DNA of 64,000 bases from an uncultured Pirellulaceae bacterium (GCA_938083195.1 CALKCK010000004.1:1-64000); one strand, 5' to 3'; shown: positions 28,429-38,080, numbered from the stretch's first letter. The notes: generated from the letters alone by a model not told the origin. Numbers and translations: made by a program.

Positions 28429-29283
28429 CTACCAGATTACCCACTGTGATTTGTCTTGAACCCAGTCTGGCAATTCGGTGAGTTCCTGATCGTTCGGTGG
28501 TCCCGTTAAGCGGACGGGCCCCGCTTTGGTGATCGCGATTGTGTGTTCGAAGTGAGCGCTGTTTTTGCGGTTCTCAGTGACAACTGTCCAGCCATCAGGC
28601 AGCGTCTCCAGCTCTTGCGTTCCAATATTCACCATGGGTTCAACCGCAATGACCGCTCCTGGTTTTAATGCGAAGTCCTCGGCCTGCATGATCGTTTCGT
28701 TGTAATAGTTCGGGACTTGTGGAGACTCGTGAAGTTCTTTGCCAATGCCGTGTCCCACCATGTCCTCTACAACAAAAAATCCAGCGTCACGGACGTAATG
28801 TTCCATCGGTTTACAGACTTCACTCCAAAGTGTTTTTTGTCCCATCAGCTCAATTGCTAGATTGAGAACACCATTGGTGATTTCTAGAAGACGTTGTGAT
28901 TCTTTGGAGATGTTACCAATGGCGTGAGTGACCGCTGCGTCGCCGCACCAACCAGCGATCCGACAGCCTGTGTCGACCGATACAATATCACCTTCAACCA
29001 CACGACGATCTCCAGGGATTCCATGCACAACCTCATCGTTAATGGATATGCAGGACTCCGCTGGAAAGGCTTCGAGTCCTGGACGCGCGCCATAGCCTAA
29101 GAAGAGGGGTTCCGCGTTGTATTCTGAAAATACGTTTCGATAAGCTTCGTTAATTGTGGCCGTAGTGACGCCCGGTTGGAGAGTTTGGGCGGCTTTTTGG
29201 TGGGCTAGCCAGACAACCAGTCCTGCGGTTCTCATCTTTCTGATTTCACGAGGTGACCGAAGTTCGCGTTTAATTGAGTTCAT
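28429..29283 (-). CDS. map: Type I methionine aminopeptidase
   Basis: Removes the initiator methionine from nascent proteins; two-metal pita-bread enzyme. Metal ligands are recognisable: the first Asp in VSVDTGC, the second in WCGDAAVTH, His in VGHGIGKELHESPQVPN, Glu in AVEPMVNIG and Glu in the ENRKNSAHFEHT region. 284 residues, slightly longer than E. coli Map. The start at 29283 (MNSIKRELRSPREIRKMRTAG) is the usual N-terminus. Convergent with the TPR gene and divergent from the following unknown gene. Confidence 0.96.
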   Translation of the reverse strand: MNSIKRELRSPREIRKMRTAGLVVWLAHQKAAQTLQPGVTTATINEAYRNVFSEYNAEPLFLGYGARPGLEAFPAESCISINDEVVHGIPGDRRVVEGDIVSVDTGCRIAGWCGDAAVTHAIGNISKESQRLLEITNGVLNLAIELMGQKTLWSEVCKPMEHYVRDAGFFVVEDMVGHGIGKELHESPQVPNYYNETIMQAEDFALKPGAVIAVEPMVNIGTQELETLPDGWTVVTENRKNSAHFEHTIAITKAGPVRLTGPPNDQELTELPDWVQDKSQWVIW

Positions 29284-29428
29284 GACGGATGGATATCTAG
29301 AAAATAGTTGTTCATTGGGCTAGTTAATCATATTATTGCTGGAGCGTACCGCAATCGGTTGGCACTTGTAATTTTTGTTAATTTGCTTTGACAATAAAGA
29401 TAAATCAGGATCCTGAATAGATTATACG

Positions 29429-30502
29429 ATGACTTTAAAAAAAGAATCAGATGACCAAGAGGCGGAGCGCTCCGAGGAAGTTGAAAACGAGACATCGGGG
29501 CGAAGTGGTCACTTGGGGGCCGAGCCAGCTTTTGATCAGGTTTATCGTTATTTGATGTTTGGCGCATCACTCCCTGAAAGAGCGGTGCGTAGTACAGCAG
29601 CAATGTTGAGTGGGGCTATTCATGAATCGGCGTCGCTGTTGGTGCCACAGGCATTCAAGGATTCCAAGACGTACGATTCGTTCGTCCAGCAGATGCTCGA
29701 CATGTTGGCGAAAGACATCGGAGGTGTCAAAAAAGAAACGACTGCCGACGATGACCCGGTCATTGAGAATTATGTTGCTAAGAAAACTGTGAGTACATTT
29801 GTGGACTTTGCAGGCATGGCTACCCTTCATGTGTCTCCTCTTACGGTACTCGCAATTGTGAGTGATGTTGCTTATGGGTCGAAGTTCTACCTGAATCAGT
29901 TAACAGATGAATTGAAACGAGAAGGCATTATTTCGAAAGACTCAGTCATTGGCAGCACAGCTGAGTTGCTCGATGCCGTGAGTATCGCTACGGGTGATTC
30001 GGCGGATATTTTAGATACACCGCCGTTAAGCGTTGACGGTCTTCGTGAGACTATCGATAAAACGACCGAAAATCTTTCGAAAATTGATCCCACTTTATTA
30101 ATTCCGCAATCTGAAATTGCGAAAATGTGGGAGGACATGCAGGCAATGGCGGCACGAGAGGAAGTAAATCTGTTTGAGGTGTCGAGTGCAATGACGCTTT
30201 ATGCGCTCGGGCATGTTTCAACCGTAAGCAAAGGTGCGCTGACGACTATTCGAGTGACGGGGGGCGTTCTTGAGGAGCATTTGATCGATCACTACCGCGA
30301 GGGCTTGGACGAAATTATGAACCGTGGAATCTATGTCATGCTTTCTGATTCTTGCCGTCCCTACGTTGATGCCGTTTGGTACAACTTTTCTTCGGACCGA
30401 CCGACCGTGACGGAAGATATCTTTTCCGGAAAAATGGCAGGCCGTGTGTGGCAGGGCATGAGGATCTGGTTTGATCCTGAGCAGAACGATCGGGTTACTT
30501 AA
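29429..30502 (+). CDS. Conserved protein of unknown function
   Basis: 357 residues, not recognised. An acidic, Glu-rich N-terminus (about 35 residues) precedes a mostly helical protein. A hydrophobic stretch near residues 128-152 (STFVDFAGMATLHVSPLTVLAIVSDVA) alternates with amphipathic helices, such as FDQVYRYLMFGASLPERAVRSTAAML. The final 60 residues, ending in VWQGMRIWFDPEQ, look conserved in style. It could be a membrane-associated helical protein; EcsC-like families came to mind but the motifs do not match. Codon use looks like the neighbours. Single gene, convergent with the next. Confidence 0.75.
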   Translation: MTLKKESDDQEAERSEEVENETSGRSGHLGAEPAFDQVYRYLMFGASLPERAVRSTAAMLSGAIHESASLLVPQAFKDSKTYDSFVQQMLDMLAKDIGGVKKETTADDDPVIENYVAKKTVSTFVDFAGMATLHVSPLTVLAIVSDVAYGSKFYLNQLTDELKREGIISKDSVIGSTAELLDAVSIATGDSADILDTPPLSVDGLRETIDKTTENLSKIDPTLLIPQSEIAKMWEDMQAMAAREEVNLFEVSSAMTLYALGHVSTVSKGALTTIRVTGGVLEEHLIDHYREGLDEIMNRGIYVMLSDSCRPYVDAVWYNFSSDRPTVTEDIFSGKMAGRVWQGMRIWFDPEQNDRVT

Positions 30503-30506
30503 TTAC

Positions 30507-30574
30507 CCCAATCCTTCAACTGTCTCAGTCCTATAACCATCTCAATCCTTTAACCATCCCAATCTTGAATGCCG
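30507..30574. repeat. 17-nt imperfect tandem repeat, four copies, spanning a stop codon
   Basis: Four head-to-tail units of consensus CYCAATCCTWTAACCAT (30507-30523, 30524-30540, 30541-30557, 30558-30574; the last is diverged). The stop codon of the leftward gene (30550-30552) lies in the third copy and its last codons continue into the fourth; two copies lie past the stop, reaching the stop of the opposite gene at 30502. Confidence 0.9.
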
Positions 30575-31008
30575 TTCTCGCTGGTGATTTCGCAGAAAAT
30601 CGAAATCGCAATTCGAGCCATAAAGGTCGCTACGGCGATAGTGAGGCAGATGGCTTTCCAGCCGGTACCAATTTTCCCACGCATCAATAAGCTGTAGGCC
30701 AACAAGATTGTTGCAGGTAGTAAAACTGCAGTAGCAATCAAGAAGGAGTCATCGGTTAGTTCGAATTTCGTATTCGAGGACGGGGGAGTGGTCTGGTCCA
30801 TTTTTATAACGATCGACGGCCCCTGTTGAGCATTTTTTTCGATCGGTTGGCCAGCGAGGCAAGCAGTTGAATTGATCACGATGATTGCTGCCGAAGCGGC
30901 AACGATCGCCACCAGTTTTCGAAGTGACCACAAGCGAAAGCCACCAATCAGGTGGGCGTTAACGATTGTTGGGTTTTGCAGCTCGATTCTGTTTTTTTTC
31001 TTTTCCAT
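30550..31008 (-). CDS. Small membrane protein of unknown function
   Basis: 152 residues with three hydrophobic segments: LVAIVAASAAIIVINSTACLA (about 32-52, possibly an uncleaved signal), FLIATAVLLPATILLAYSLLM (about 89-109) and AICLTIAVATFMARIAISIF (about 118-137). The loop between the first two is polar. No recognisable family. The ATG at 31008 follows no clear ribosome-binding site. Convergent with the unknown gene at 29.4-30.5 kb; the intervening sequence is a tandem repeat. Confidence 0.65.
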   Translation of the reverse strand: MEKKKNRIELQNPTIVNAHLIGGFRLWSLRKLVAIVAASAAIIVINSTACLAGQPIEKNAQQGPSIVIKMDQTTPPSSNTKFELTDDSFLIATAVLLPATILLAYSLLMRGKIGTGWKAICLTIAVATFMARIAISIFCEITSENGIQDWDG

Positions 31009-31118
31009 TTCAATTGGCTATTCGCTCGGGAGGCGAAAATATTTGCGGTCAAATTAGACTTTTTCTCAGCATTATCGTTTAAAAAAAGTCTTCCCCAACG
31101 GAAAGATAGCCGCGGTGG

Positions 31119-31706
31119 TTACTTGGTTTTAGAACCGCAACCGCCAGAGAGGGCGCACGATTGGCAGCCTCCCGTGGAACACTTGCTTTCCCCAGTTCCG
31201 CAGTCAGGGCCGCAACCGTTGGCGAGTGTCTCTGCAAATTTTTTAAATCGCACTCGTCGCTCGTAAGTCGCAGCTAACTCATCTGTGATGGATTCAAGGC
31301 GATTATCAACTTCGCCTAGAAAGTAGAAAAACACTGACTCGCCATCAAAAAGGTGTTCGACATCAACGAGGATTCCTGGTAAATCTCGTTCGATAATAAT
31401 TTGTTGGCATGCTTGAAATGCCTTGTCCCGATGTTTTTCGAGTCGCTTTAGAATCATGTCGTCATCGGGCGTGATCTTCCGAAGAATCTCTCCGTCGAGT
31501 AACTGGCTGGGTTGTTCGGTTCGGTCCCCAAATTCCTCTTCGATGGGGCAAATGACAGTCCCTTGCTCAAGGCCTCTCTCGGTTCGGCAAATCACTCTCG
31601 TATCACGAGGGTATTGATTGAAATCAGCAGAATCAAGATTTCTGACGACTCCCATTAAACCAATTCGAACTAAGTGCGATGCGCCCAAGATTTTTTCTTT
31701 TTTCAA
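31119..31706 (-). CDS. PSP1-domain protein with Cys-rich C-terminus
   Basis: 195 residues. The N-terminal two thirds match the PSP1 C-terminal-conserved domain: HLVRIGLMGVV, DTRVICRTERGLEQGTVI, KLE/RDKAFQACQQ and LFDGESVFFYFLGEVDNRLE in part. RicT (YaaT) of Bacillus, which acts in a complex with RicA and RicF in RNA processing and competence, is the best-studied relative. From about residue 163 there is a tail with six Cys in the pattern CGPDC, KCSTGGC, SC and GGC, which suggests metal or Fe-S binding. TTG at 31706 is the likely start; the first in-frame ATG (31655) would remove conserved residues. It lies 30 bases after the stop of the upstream exported gene. Confidence 0.82.
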   Translation of the reverse strand: MKKEKILGASHLVRIGLMGVVRNLDSADFNQYPRDTRVICRTERGLEQGTVICPIEEEFGDRTEQPSQLLDGEILRKITPDDDMILKRLEKHRDKAFQACQQIIIERDLPGILVDVEHLFDGESVFFYFLGEVDNRLESITDELAATYERRVRFKKFAETLANGCGPDCGTGESKCSTGGCQSCALSGGCGSKTK

Positions 31707-31735
31707 AATAGGAAGGAGAGAATGGTAGACGAAGT

Positions 31736-32776
31736 TTATTTTTTTGGTTCGGCGTCGAGCCCTTGGATCATTACGAGTTTACCATTCGGTTTGCCGGTTC
31801 CCTCTGGGGGATCGCCAGCGAGAGTAATGTAAAGATCCCCGTTGGGATGGAATGCGAGTGCTGTTGGTTTTTTTAGACTGACAATTTTCTGAGGCTTGCA
31901 TTTTTCAAAATTATCTTTGATTGCAATAATCTTGTAGAGACCACCTTGGTCTGTATCGAGCCAACGGAAATCGGTGGCAAACAGTCGTCCGCGTTTGGGT
32001 CCGTATGCGAGACCGGTTATGTCAAACAGGTCCGTCTTGAAGTTTTCGAGTTTTTCGCCTTTTTCGTTGTAAAAAGTCAGTAAACTATCGCCGGCAAGAG
32101 TGATTTCTCCCATTTGGCTCACCGCGAGAAATCCTTCGGGACTAACGGTGATCGCAACAGGCGCGTCTACTTTTGTCGCTTCTTTCGTAGCGATTTTTCT
32201 TTCGAAGTTTGTGATTTTTCCGTCGGTAATTTTGGCAAGTGAAATCCACCCTTTTTGGTCATCGCCATTACAGGTCACAAAAATTCCTTGAGTGCCTTTG
32301 GCAAGTCCATAGAAATTCCCTTCACCAATTACGTTCCCGTTGGCGGGCAGTACTTTCGGATCACCGTGCATTTGAGACGCATCAATTGGAGCGGCGCCTG
32401 CGGCGGGGATTTTGTAAACGCGGAGCATTTCTTCACCGTCTGGTTTTCCACCTCCGCCAACAGCGAGGGTGTCTTTGTCGATGAAAACTAATCCAAGCGG
32501 ACCAATGTCGTAAATCGGTCCCTTGCCATAAGTGTCTTTAGGGAACCCCGTAATGACGGGTTCGGCTTTGCCGTCGACGATTCGAATGACGCGAAGCGCC
32601 CCGCTGTCTGAAACAAAGACGTGTCCAGTTGTCGGTTGTATGGCGACTCCACATGGGTTGTTAAGACGTTCGACTACCGTTTTGACTTCAACTTTGTCTT
32701 GGCCGAAAGTGCAATTTGGAATTGCTATGCCAAGACTGGCCATTAGAACGCAAGTTAAACCGATGATAGTTTTCAT
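31736..32776 (-). CDS. Exported beta-propeller-like (NHL/SGL-type) protein
   Basis: 346 residues with a signal peptide (MKTIIGLTCVLMASLGIAIP, cleavage near TFGQ). The mature chain repeats strands of the form GVAIQPTTGHVFVSDSGALRV, GPLGLVFIDKDTLAVGGGG, ITVSPEGFLAVSQMGEITL, GLAYGPKRGRLFATDFRWLD and ALAFHPNGDLYITLAG, all typical blades of an NHL or gluconolactonase-like propeller. No catalytic residues can be assigned. Probably periplasmic. The next gene, PSP1, starts 30 bases downstream on the same strand, suggesting co-transcription. Confidence 0.8.
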   Translation of the reverse strand: MKTIIGLTCVLMASLGIAIPNCTFGQDKVEVKTVVERLNNPCGVAIQPTTGHVFVSDSGALRVIRIVDGKAEPVITGFPKDTYGKGPIYDIGPLGLVFIDKDTLAVGGGGKPDGEEMLRVYKIPAAGAAPIDASQMHGDPKVLPANGNVIGEGNFYGLAKGTQGIFVTCNGDDQKGWISLAKITDGKITNFERKIATKEATKVDAPVAITVSPEGFLAVSQMGEITLAGDSLLTFYNEKGEKLENFKTDLFDITGLAYGPKRGRLFATDFRWLDTDQGGLYKIIAIKDNFEKCKPQKIVSLKKPTALAFHPNGDLYITLAGDPPEGTGKPNGKLVMIQGLDAEPKK

Positions 32777-32977
32777 TATTTCCTCAAAGTGATTTGTCGA
32801 CCGAGGCGGAAGATCGTTCGATCGAAATGCTGGAGTTGCATTGTGACAATGTTCTTAACCGTTTTCCAGTATCCCGGTGGTGAAATGGGTCAGTGAAATT
32901 TTGCACAGGGTAAGTTTGGCAGGAATGCTTCGGTTAAAGGGCGTTGGATAGCGACTGGATCTATAGAATTAGCCAGG

Positions 32978-33568
32978 TTAAACATTGCGCAATTTTTCAA
33001 ATTCTTCAATTTTGTCGAGGTGTTGTAGCGTCAGGGCGATGTGGTCGAGTCCCTTGAGGAAACACTCTCGCCGATAGTCGTCGATCTCGAATGAGGCATT
33101 GAATTCATTGCCGTCGCTGACCGTTTGAGTTTCAAGGTCGATGATTAATTGGAATCCTTCATTTTCAAGAACAAGTTTGTGAATAAGCTCAACTTCTTCT
33201 GGCTGTAAGCGAACGGGAAGGACACCGTTCTTGGAGCAATTGTTGTAGAAAATGTCAGCGAATGATTCTGCAATGACGCATCGAAAACCGAAATCGTCTA
33301 ATGCCCAAACTGCGTGTTCTCTGCTGGAGCCATTACCGAAATTTTTGCGGGCGACCAACACGGATGCATTTTTAAACTGAACGCGATTGAGTTCAAAGTC
33401 TGGTTGTTGGTTCCCCTGTTCGTCAAAACGCCAGTCAAAAAACAGATACTGTCCAAATCCAGTTCTTTCGATGCGTTTAAGAAACTGTTTTGGAATGATT
33501 TGATCCGTATCGACATTCGACCGATCCATAGTGGCAACGACACCTGTGTGTTTTGTAAATGCTCTCAT
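32978..33568 (-). CDS. leuD: 3-isopropylmalate dehydratase small subunit LeuD
   Basis: Small subunit of isopropylmalate isomerase (leucine biosynthesis). 196 residues from the ATG at 33568; the frame continues to a TTG at 33598 but MRAFTKHTGVVATMDRSNVDTDQIIPK is the natural N-terminus. NVDTDQIIPKQFLK, KNFGNGSSREHAVWAL and SFADIFYNNCSKNG are the family signatures. Downstream partner of leuC, 73 bases apart on the same strand. Confidence 0.96.
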   Translation of the reverse strand: MRAFTKHTGVVATMDRSNVDTDQIIPKQFLKRIERTGFGQYLFFDWRFDEQGNQQPDFELNRVQFKNASVLVARKNFGNGSSREHAVWALDDFGFRCVIAESFADIFYNNCSKNGVLPVRLQPEEVELIHKLVLENEGFQLIIDLETQTVSDGNEFNASFEIDDYRRECFLKGLDHIALTLQHLDKIEEFEKLRNV

Positions 33569-33641
33569 GATGAACTCTATTAAAAAAATGTTTGGCAAAT
33601 GGAGGAATGCTGAAAGGTAAACGATTGCCCTTCACGGTTGG

Positions 33642-35075
33642 TTACGGCGTTCCCTCTTCATTGAGCTCATAATCCCAGCCGCGGATGTCGACAAAGTGGC
33701 CTTTAATAGCCGCAGCGGCTGCCATTTCTGGAGAAACCAGATGGGTTCGGCCCCCCCTGCCCTGCCTTCCTTCAAAATTCCGATTACTGGTCGATGCACA
33801 CCGCTGGCCAGGTTCAAGTTTGTCGGGGTTCATGGCGAGGCACATACTGCAACCAGCCTCTCGCCATTCGAATCCGGCATCGATGAAAACTTGGTCTAGG
33901 CCCTCTGCTTCCGCTTGCCGCTTCACGATTCCGCTACCAGGAACGACCATTGCACTTACCTTGGGGTTCATTTTTTTATTTCTGACAACATCCGCAGCAG
34001 CTCTCAAGTCTTCGATACGTGAGTTGGTACAGGATCCAATAAATACGCGATCCACGGAAATCTCAGCAATAGGCCTACCGGGAGTCAATTCCATGTAATC
34101 GAGCGCGGCCTGGATTGATTTTTTTTCTCCTGGATCAGAAACGTCTTTTGGAGACGGGATGGTTGAGTCAACTTGAATGACTTGCCCGGGATTGGTTCCC
34201 CAAGTGACTTGCGGTGCAATGTCGGCGGCATCGAAAATCTCAACGCGATCATAGGTCGCGCCTTCATCACTTGGAAGTTCCTCCCATTTCGCGATGGCTT
34301 GATCAAATTCGGTGGGAGCAAACTCTTTGCCGCGCAAGTATTCGTAAGTGGTTTCGTCGGGTGCGATCATCCCCGCTCGGGCTCCCGCTTCGATCGACAT
34401 ATTGCAAATGGTCATTCGTTCTTCCATCGAAAGCGCTCGAATTGCTTCTCCCGTGTATTCAATCACGTAACCTGTCCCACCAGATGTTGATATTTTCCCA
34501 ATCAGATAGAGGATAAGATCCTTTGAAGTAACACCGCGTGCGAGTTTACCGTCGATCCGGATTTCGAATGTTTTTGGTTTTGACTGTAATAGAGTCTGCG
34601 TCGCCATCACGTGTTCGACTTCACTGGTGCCAATTCCAAATGCAAGTGCTCCAAAAGCACCATGGGTCGCCGTATGGGAATCGCCACAGACGATTGTCAT
34701 TCCGGGTTGAGTCAGGCCGAGTTCGGGGCCGATGACATGGACAATTCCCTGGTTGATATTGTCGAGATCATACAGGCGAACTCCAAACTCATGGCAGTTT
34801 GCCCGCAGCGTTTCAATTTGTTGTTTTGAAATTGGATCAACAATTGGCAGACTGCGGTCCGTCGTTGGGACATTGTGATCCTGTGTTGCTACTGTTAGTT
34901 CAGGGCGGCGCAAAGTCCGGCCAGCTAAACGGAGTCCTTCGAACGCTTGGGGACTAGTTACCTCATGGACGAGATGCAGGTCGATGTAAATAATCGTCTG
35001 CATTGCTGGCTCATGGTGGACGACATGCTGATCCCAAATTTTGTCAAACATAGTTTTGGGGGCTTGGGGATTCAT
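33642..35075 (-). CDS. leuC: 3-isopropylmalate dehydratase large subunit LeuC
   Basis: Aconitase-family [4Fe-4S] enzyme that, with LeuD, isomerises 2-isopropylmalate to 3-isopropylmalate. 477 residues; cluster-ligating cysteines are in [16 protein letters not shown] and in the [12 protein letters not shown] motif. [26 protein letters not shown] in part and [16 protein letters not shown] confirm the subfamily. An alternative ATG at 35048 ([11 protein letters not shown]) resembles other LeuC starts. Transcribed as leuCD; other leu genes are not in the window. Confidence 0.96.
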   Translation of the reverse strand: MNPQAPKTMFDKIWDQHVVHHEPAMQTIIYIDLHLVHEVTSPQAFEGLRLAGRTLRRPELTVATQDHNVPTTDRSLPIVDPISKQQIETLRANCHEFGVRLYDLDNINQGIVHVIGPELGLTQPGMTIVCGDSHTATHGAFGALAFGIGTSEVEHVMATQTLLQSKPKTFEIRIDGKLARGVTSKDLILYLIGKISTSGGTGYVIEYTGEAIRALSMEERMTICNMSIEAGARAGMIAPDETTYEYLRGKEFAPTEFDQAIAKWEELPSDEGATYDRVEIFDAADIAPQVTWGTNPGQVIQVDSTIPSPKDVSDPGEKKSIQAALDYMELTPGRPIAEISVDRVFIGSCTNSRIEDLRAAADVVRNKKMNPKVSAMVVPGSGIVKRQAEAEGLDQVFIDAGFEWREAGCSMCLAMNPDKLEPGQRCASTSNRNFEGRQGRGGRTHLVSPEMAAAAAIKGHFVDIRGWDYELNEEGTP

Positions 35076-35398
35076 GACGTTGCCTTGGTAAATGGACTAA
35101 ACGCGTTGCCAATTTTGAGTTGCTGAATTATCGTTTAGATCGATTGGAAACGTTAGTTATCCATCGTAAATTAAGCGAGGATTCGACTCGACAAGCTGGA
35201 CTGAACAAACCCTCATTTTAAGAAAATGAGTCCTAACCGGAAGGTGTTATTTGGGAATTGCGAGGTTTCTATTGGGTTCTTTCCTAACTCTGGTCTAGCT
35301 CGGTTTAATGTAGGGGATGCCTAGTATTGCCAGGATGCTCGGTAAACCACCATTTTGTTTCTGGAAAAGTAAACCATAGCCTTGGTTGTAATTGATTT
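35076..35398. other. Divergent region between leuC and uppP
   Basis: About 320 bases. A short hairpin CTCATTTT (35212-35219) / AAAATGAG (35223-35230) with a 3-base loop is the only structure I see; nothing identifies it as a leader-peptide attenuator (no run of leucine codons near it). Should hold promoters for leuCD and uppP. Confidence 0.4.
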
Positions 35399-36241
35399 AT
35401 GGGTGAATTGATCCAAGCCGTTATTCTAGGGGTGATCCAGGGGCTGACCGAGTTTTTGCCGGTCAGTAGCAGCGGTCACCTTGAAATCGCCAAGTATTTA
35501 CTCGGTGATCAAAGCGTTGGCGAATCCAGCATGCTGATGACGGTCGTTCTCCACTTTGCAACAGCGCTCAGTACTGTCGTGGTCTTTCGCGTGGAAGTAC
35601 TGAATTTGCTAAAAGGGGTGCTGCGATTTCCTCAAGGGAACTGGCGGGAAAACGAAGAATTACAATTCTGTACAAAGATTTTTCTTTCGATGGTGCCGGC
35701 GGCGATCGTTGGAGTTCTATTCGAAGAACAGATTGAGACGTTGTTTGGTAATCAACTGCTTCTCGTCGGGCTAATGTTGCTCGTTACGGGTGTTCTCTTG
35801 ATGTTGGCTGATCGTGCTCAGGAAACGCAGAAATCAGTAGGAGTCCGAGACGCCATTTTGATTGGGATTGCACAAGCCATCGCAATCTTGCCGGGAATCT
35901 CTCGATCGGGGGCCACAATATCGACTTCGGTCTTATTGGGTGTTGATCGAGAGAAGGCCGCAAGGTTTTCTTTTTTAATGGTGGTTCCACTGATCTTTGG
36001 CAAAATAGCGAAGGAAATAGTTGATGCAGTGCGAGCGGGTGAATCATTTACTTCCGAAGGATTCCAATGGTCGCTATTAGTGGGATTTATTTGTGCATTT
36101 TTGACTGGACTGATTGCCTGCGTATGGATGATCAAGCTAGTTAAGTCTAGCAAGCTTTCCTATTTCTCCTATTATTGTTTTACGGTAGCGGTATTGGTGA
36201 TCATTGAGTCCAACTTTCATTTTTTTAGTTTAGTCCAGTGA
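35399..36241 (+). CDS. uppP: Undecaprenyl-diphosphatase UppP (BacA)
   Basis: Integral membrane phosphatase that recycles undecaprenyl pyrophosphate to the monophosphate for cell-wall synthesis. 280 residues, about eight hydrophobic segments. The N-terminal signature QGLTEFLPVSSSGHLEIA and the second catalytic block LPGISRSGATISTSVLLG are intact. It shows that lipid-carrier recycling, and by inference peptidoglycan-type synthesis, is present. Single gene, divergent from leuC. Confidence 0.96.
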   Translation: MGELIQAVILGVIQGLTEFLPVSSSGHLEIAKYLLGDQSVGESSMLMTVVLHFATALSTVVVFRVEVLNLLKGVLRFPQGNWRENEELQFCTKIFLSMVPAAIVGVLFEEQIETLFGNQLLLVGLMLLVTGVLLMLADRAQETQKSVGVRDAILIGIAQAIAILPGISRSGATISTSVLLGVDREKAARFSFLMVVPLIFGKIAKEIVDAVRAGESFTSEGFQWSLLVGFICAFLTGLIACVWMIKLVKSSKLSYFSYYCFTVAVLVIIESNFHFFSLVQ

Positions 36242-36460
36242 CGCTGCGATGAAGGTATTTTGAGGGGATGGCAGTTCATCACTCAATAAAACAAGGATAA
36301 ACGTTCGCGTTGAACATTCATTTGCGAGTTCGAATGCCGAGGGATGCTTATGACGGAAGCGGAGTAGCGTGTAGGTCAGGTGCGGACTGATAGCATTCTT
36401 TGCTGGTTGATAAAGCCGCATTCACGTTGACCGCTCATCGCCGATTTCCTACTGTCCGGC

Positions 36461-37882
36461 ATGTACCGATTTCTACTGACAGCAATAATATTCGTCTTGG
36501 CCGCCGGAGCGAGCACCGGTGTTGCGAGAGCTCAGTTACCAGTGTCAACCAGCAACGCGGTAGAGCAATTATTGGTGCTCAGTAATGGCGAGATTCTTCG
36601 CGGACAGATCAGTCGCAGCGCAGAGCAAGTGATTGTTGTCACCCACCAAGGAAGTCGATTAGTAATTCCTGCAGAACGCACGGTGTTTGTGTGCGATTCA
36701 CTGCAAGAAGCCTATTGGGGGAAAGCTGCTCGAATACGAGCGAGTGATCTCATCGGTCAAAAGAAGTTGTTTCATTGGTGTCTAAAAAATCGATTGTTCG
36801 ATTTGGCTCAAAACCAAATTGATTTATTGCTTCAATCGAATTTGAAAGCAGTCGAACTTGAATATCTTGACCGCCAGTTAAATGTTGCTTTATCTCAGCG
36901 GCGAAGCAGTCAGAAACAAGAAACGAAGAGGTTGCAGCAGAATCCAAGTAGGATGGCCTCTCAGGGCAGTCCCGGCGTTATTCCCGGGATTAATACGCAT
37001 GCTTCTCCTTTAACCGAGAGATATGTTTTTCGACCTTTGCCGATATTGGATGAATCCATCGGCACGCCAGTTTGGTCTGAAGATGCGGTCGCTAAATTGA
37101 GTGAAATAAATTTGAGTGAGTTGGTTGGAAAAGCTGCTCCAGTGGCCGACGTGGTCAAACAGGTCGGATTTGAAGAGGACGTAGAAATTGAATCAGTGTT
37201 TTTAAATCGTAGGTCGATGGCGCTATCCAATGGAATCGAGCCACCAGCACCGACAGAGACCGATGACAGGGTAATGATTCCGGTAGCTGAGTTGGACAAA
37301 GAAACTCGGTCAATGCCGGATGGAACTTTGGGGTTGTATCGAAGAAGAATTGAAGGCTTGTTAGTAGCTGGGTGCAGTGCAGCCAAATGCCATGACTCAA
37401 ATTCTCGCGTAATGCCTTTGATGCATTTAGGGCGGACCGTACCTATTCCAAGACGGCAGAGTCAAAGGAATCTCCATAATGTTTTGAAATACGTCGACCG
37501 AGAACACGCGTTTGACAGCGATTTGTTTCGCGCCGCGACGCTAGTTCATGCGGGCAATAGTGAGCCGTTCATCGCCAAAGATTCTGTGCAGTACGAAAAT
37601 TTAAGTCAGTGGTTGATTATGCTCAATCGCGATCCAAGCAAAGCGAGGCTTGAATTTATTCAGCTGAAGGATGAGCCGTTGGAGCCCGTTGTTTCTGATA
37701 ATCAGGCTCCTCGGGTGGAACCCGTTCAGCCAGAACCTCTTAGTTTGTTGCCAGTCCCGCAGCCAATTCCTGGCTCGGAAGAGGCGATTAGCGAAATACC
37801 CGAATTGGATCGCTTGTCTCCGAAGTTCACTCCACAAGATCCATTTGATCCGGAAATATTTAACCGAAACCACGGCAAGTAA
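36461..37882 (+). CDS. Exported protein with CX4CH motif, unknown function
   Basis: 473 residues with a Sec signal peptide (hydrophobic FLLTAIIFVLAAGAST, cleavage near ARAQ). The first mature region, up to about residue 110, has a NGEILRGQISRSAEQVIV beta pattern. A Ser/Gln-rich linker follows. Residues 305-311 read C-S-A-A-K-C-H, with MPLMHLGR 9-16 residues further on. Planctomycete exported proteins often carry a similar CxxxxCH block related to cytochrome-c-like modules; the spacing is not the classical CxxCH, so haem attachment is uncertain. The C-terminus is Pro/Glu-rich. No neighbour explains its role. Confidence 0.72.
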   Translation: MYRFLLTAIIFVLAAGASTGVARAQLPVSTSNAVEQLLVLSNGEILRGQISRSAEQVIVVTHQGSRLVIPAERTVFVCDSLQEAYWGKAARIRASDLIGQKKLFHWCLKNRLFDLAQNQIDLLLQSNLKAVELEYLDRQLNVALSQRRSSQKQETKRLQQNPSRMASQGSPGVIPGINTHASPLTERYVFRPLPILDESIGTPVWSEDAVAKLSEINLSELVGKAAPVADVVKQVGFEEDVEIESVFLNRRSMALSNGIEPPAPTETDDRVMIPVAELDKETRSMPDGTLGLYRRRIEGLLVAGCSAAKCHDSNSRVMPLMHLGRTVPIPRRQSQRNLHNVLKYVDREHAFDSDLFRAATLVHAGNSEPFIAKDSVQYENLSQWLIMLNRDPSKARLEFIQLKDEPLEPVVSDNQAPRVEPVQPEPLSLLPVPQPIPGSEEAISEIPELDRLSPKFTPQDPFDPEIFNRNHGK

Positions 37883-38080
37883 TCCATCTAGGTTAGTGGT
37901 CTTCGCTTGTTTCTTAGAGCTGAATTTTAAACATTGTTCTACCCGTAGTGAAAATTCTGTCAGTTCCCGCGATCAGATTTTCTATGTTGGAGTAGTTTCC
38001 GTTTTACTTTGACGCTGGTAATGGGGTATCATTGAAGCTTGTTTAGGCGGTCGCGTGTTTCTGGAACCAGCAAGGTATCG

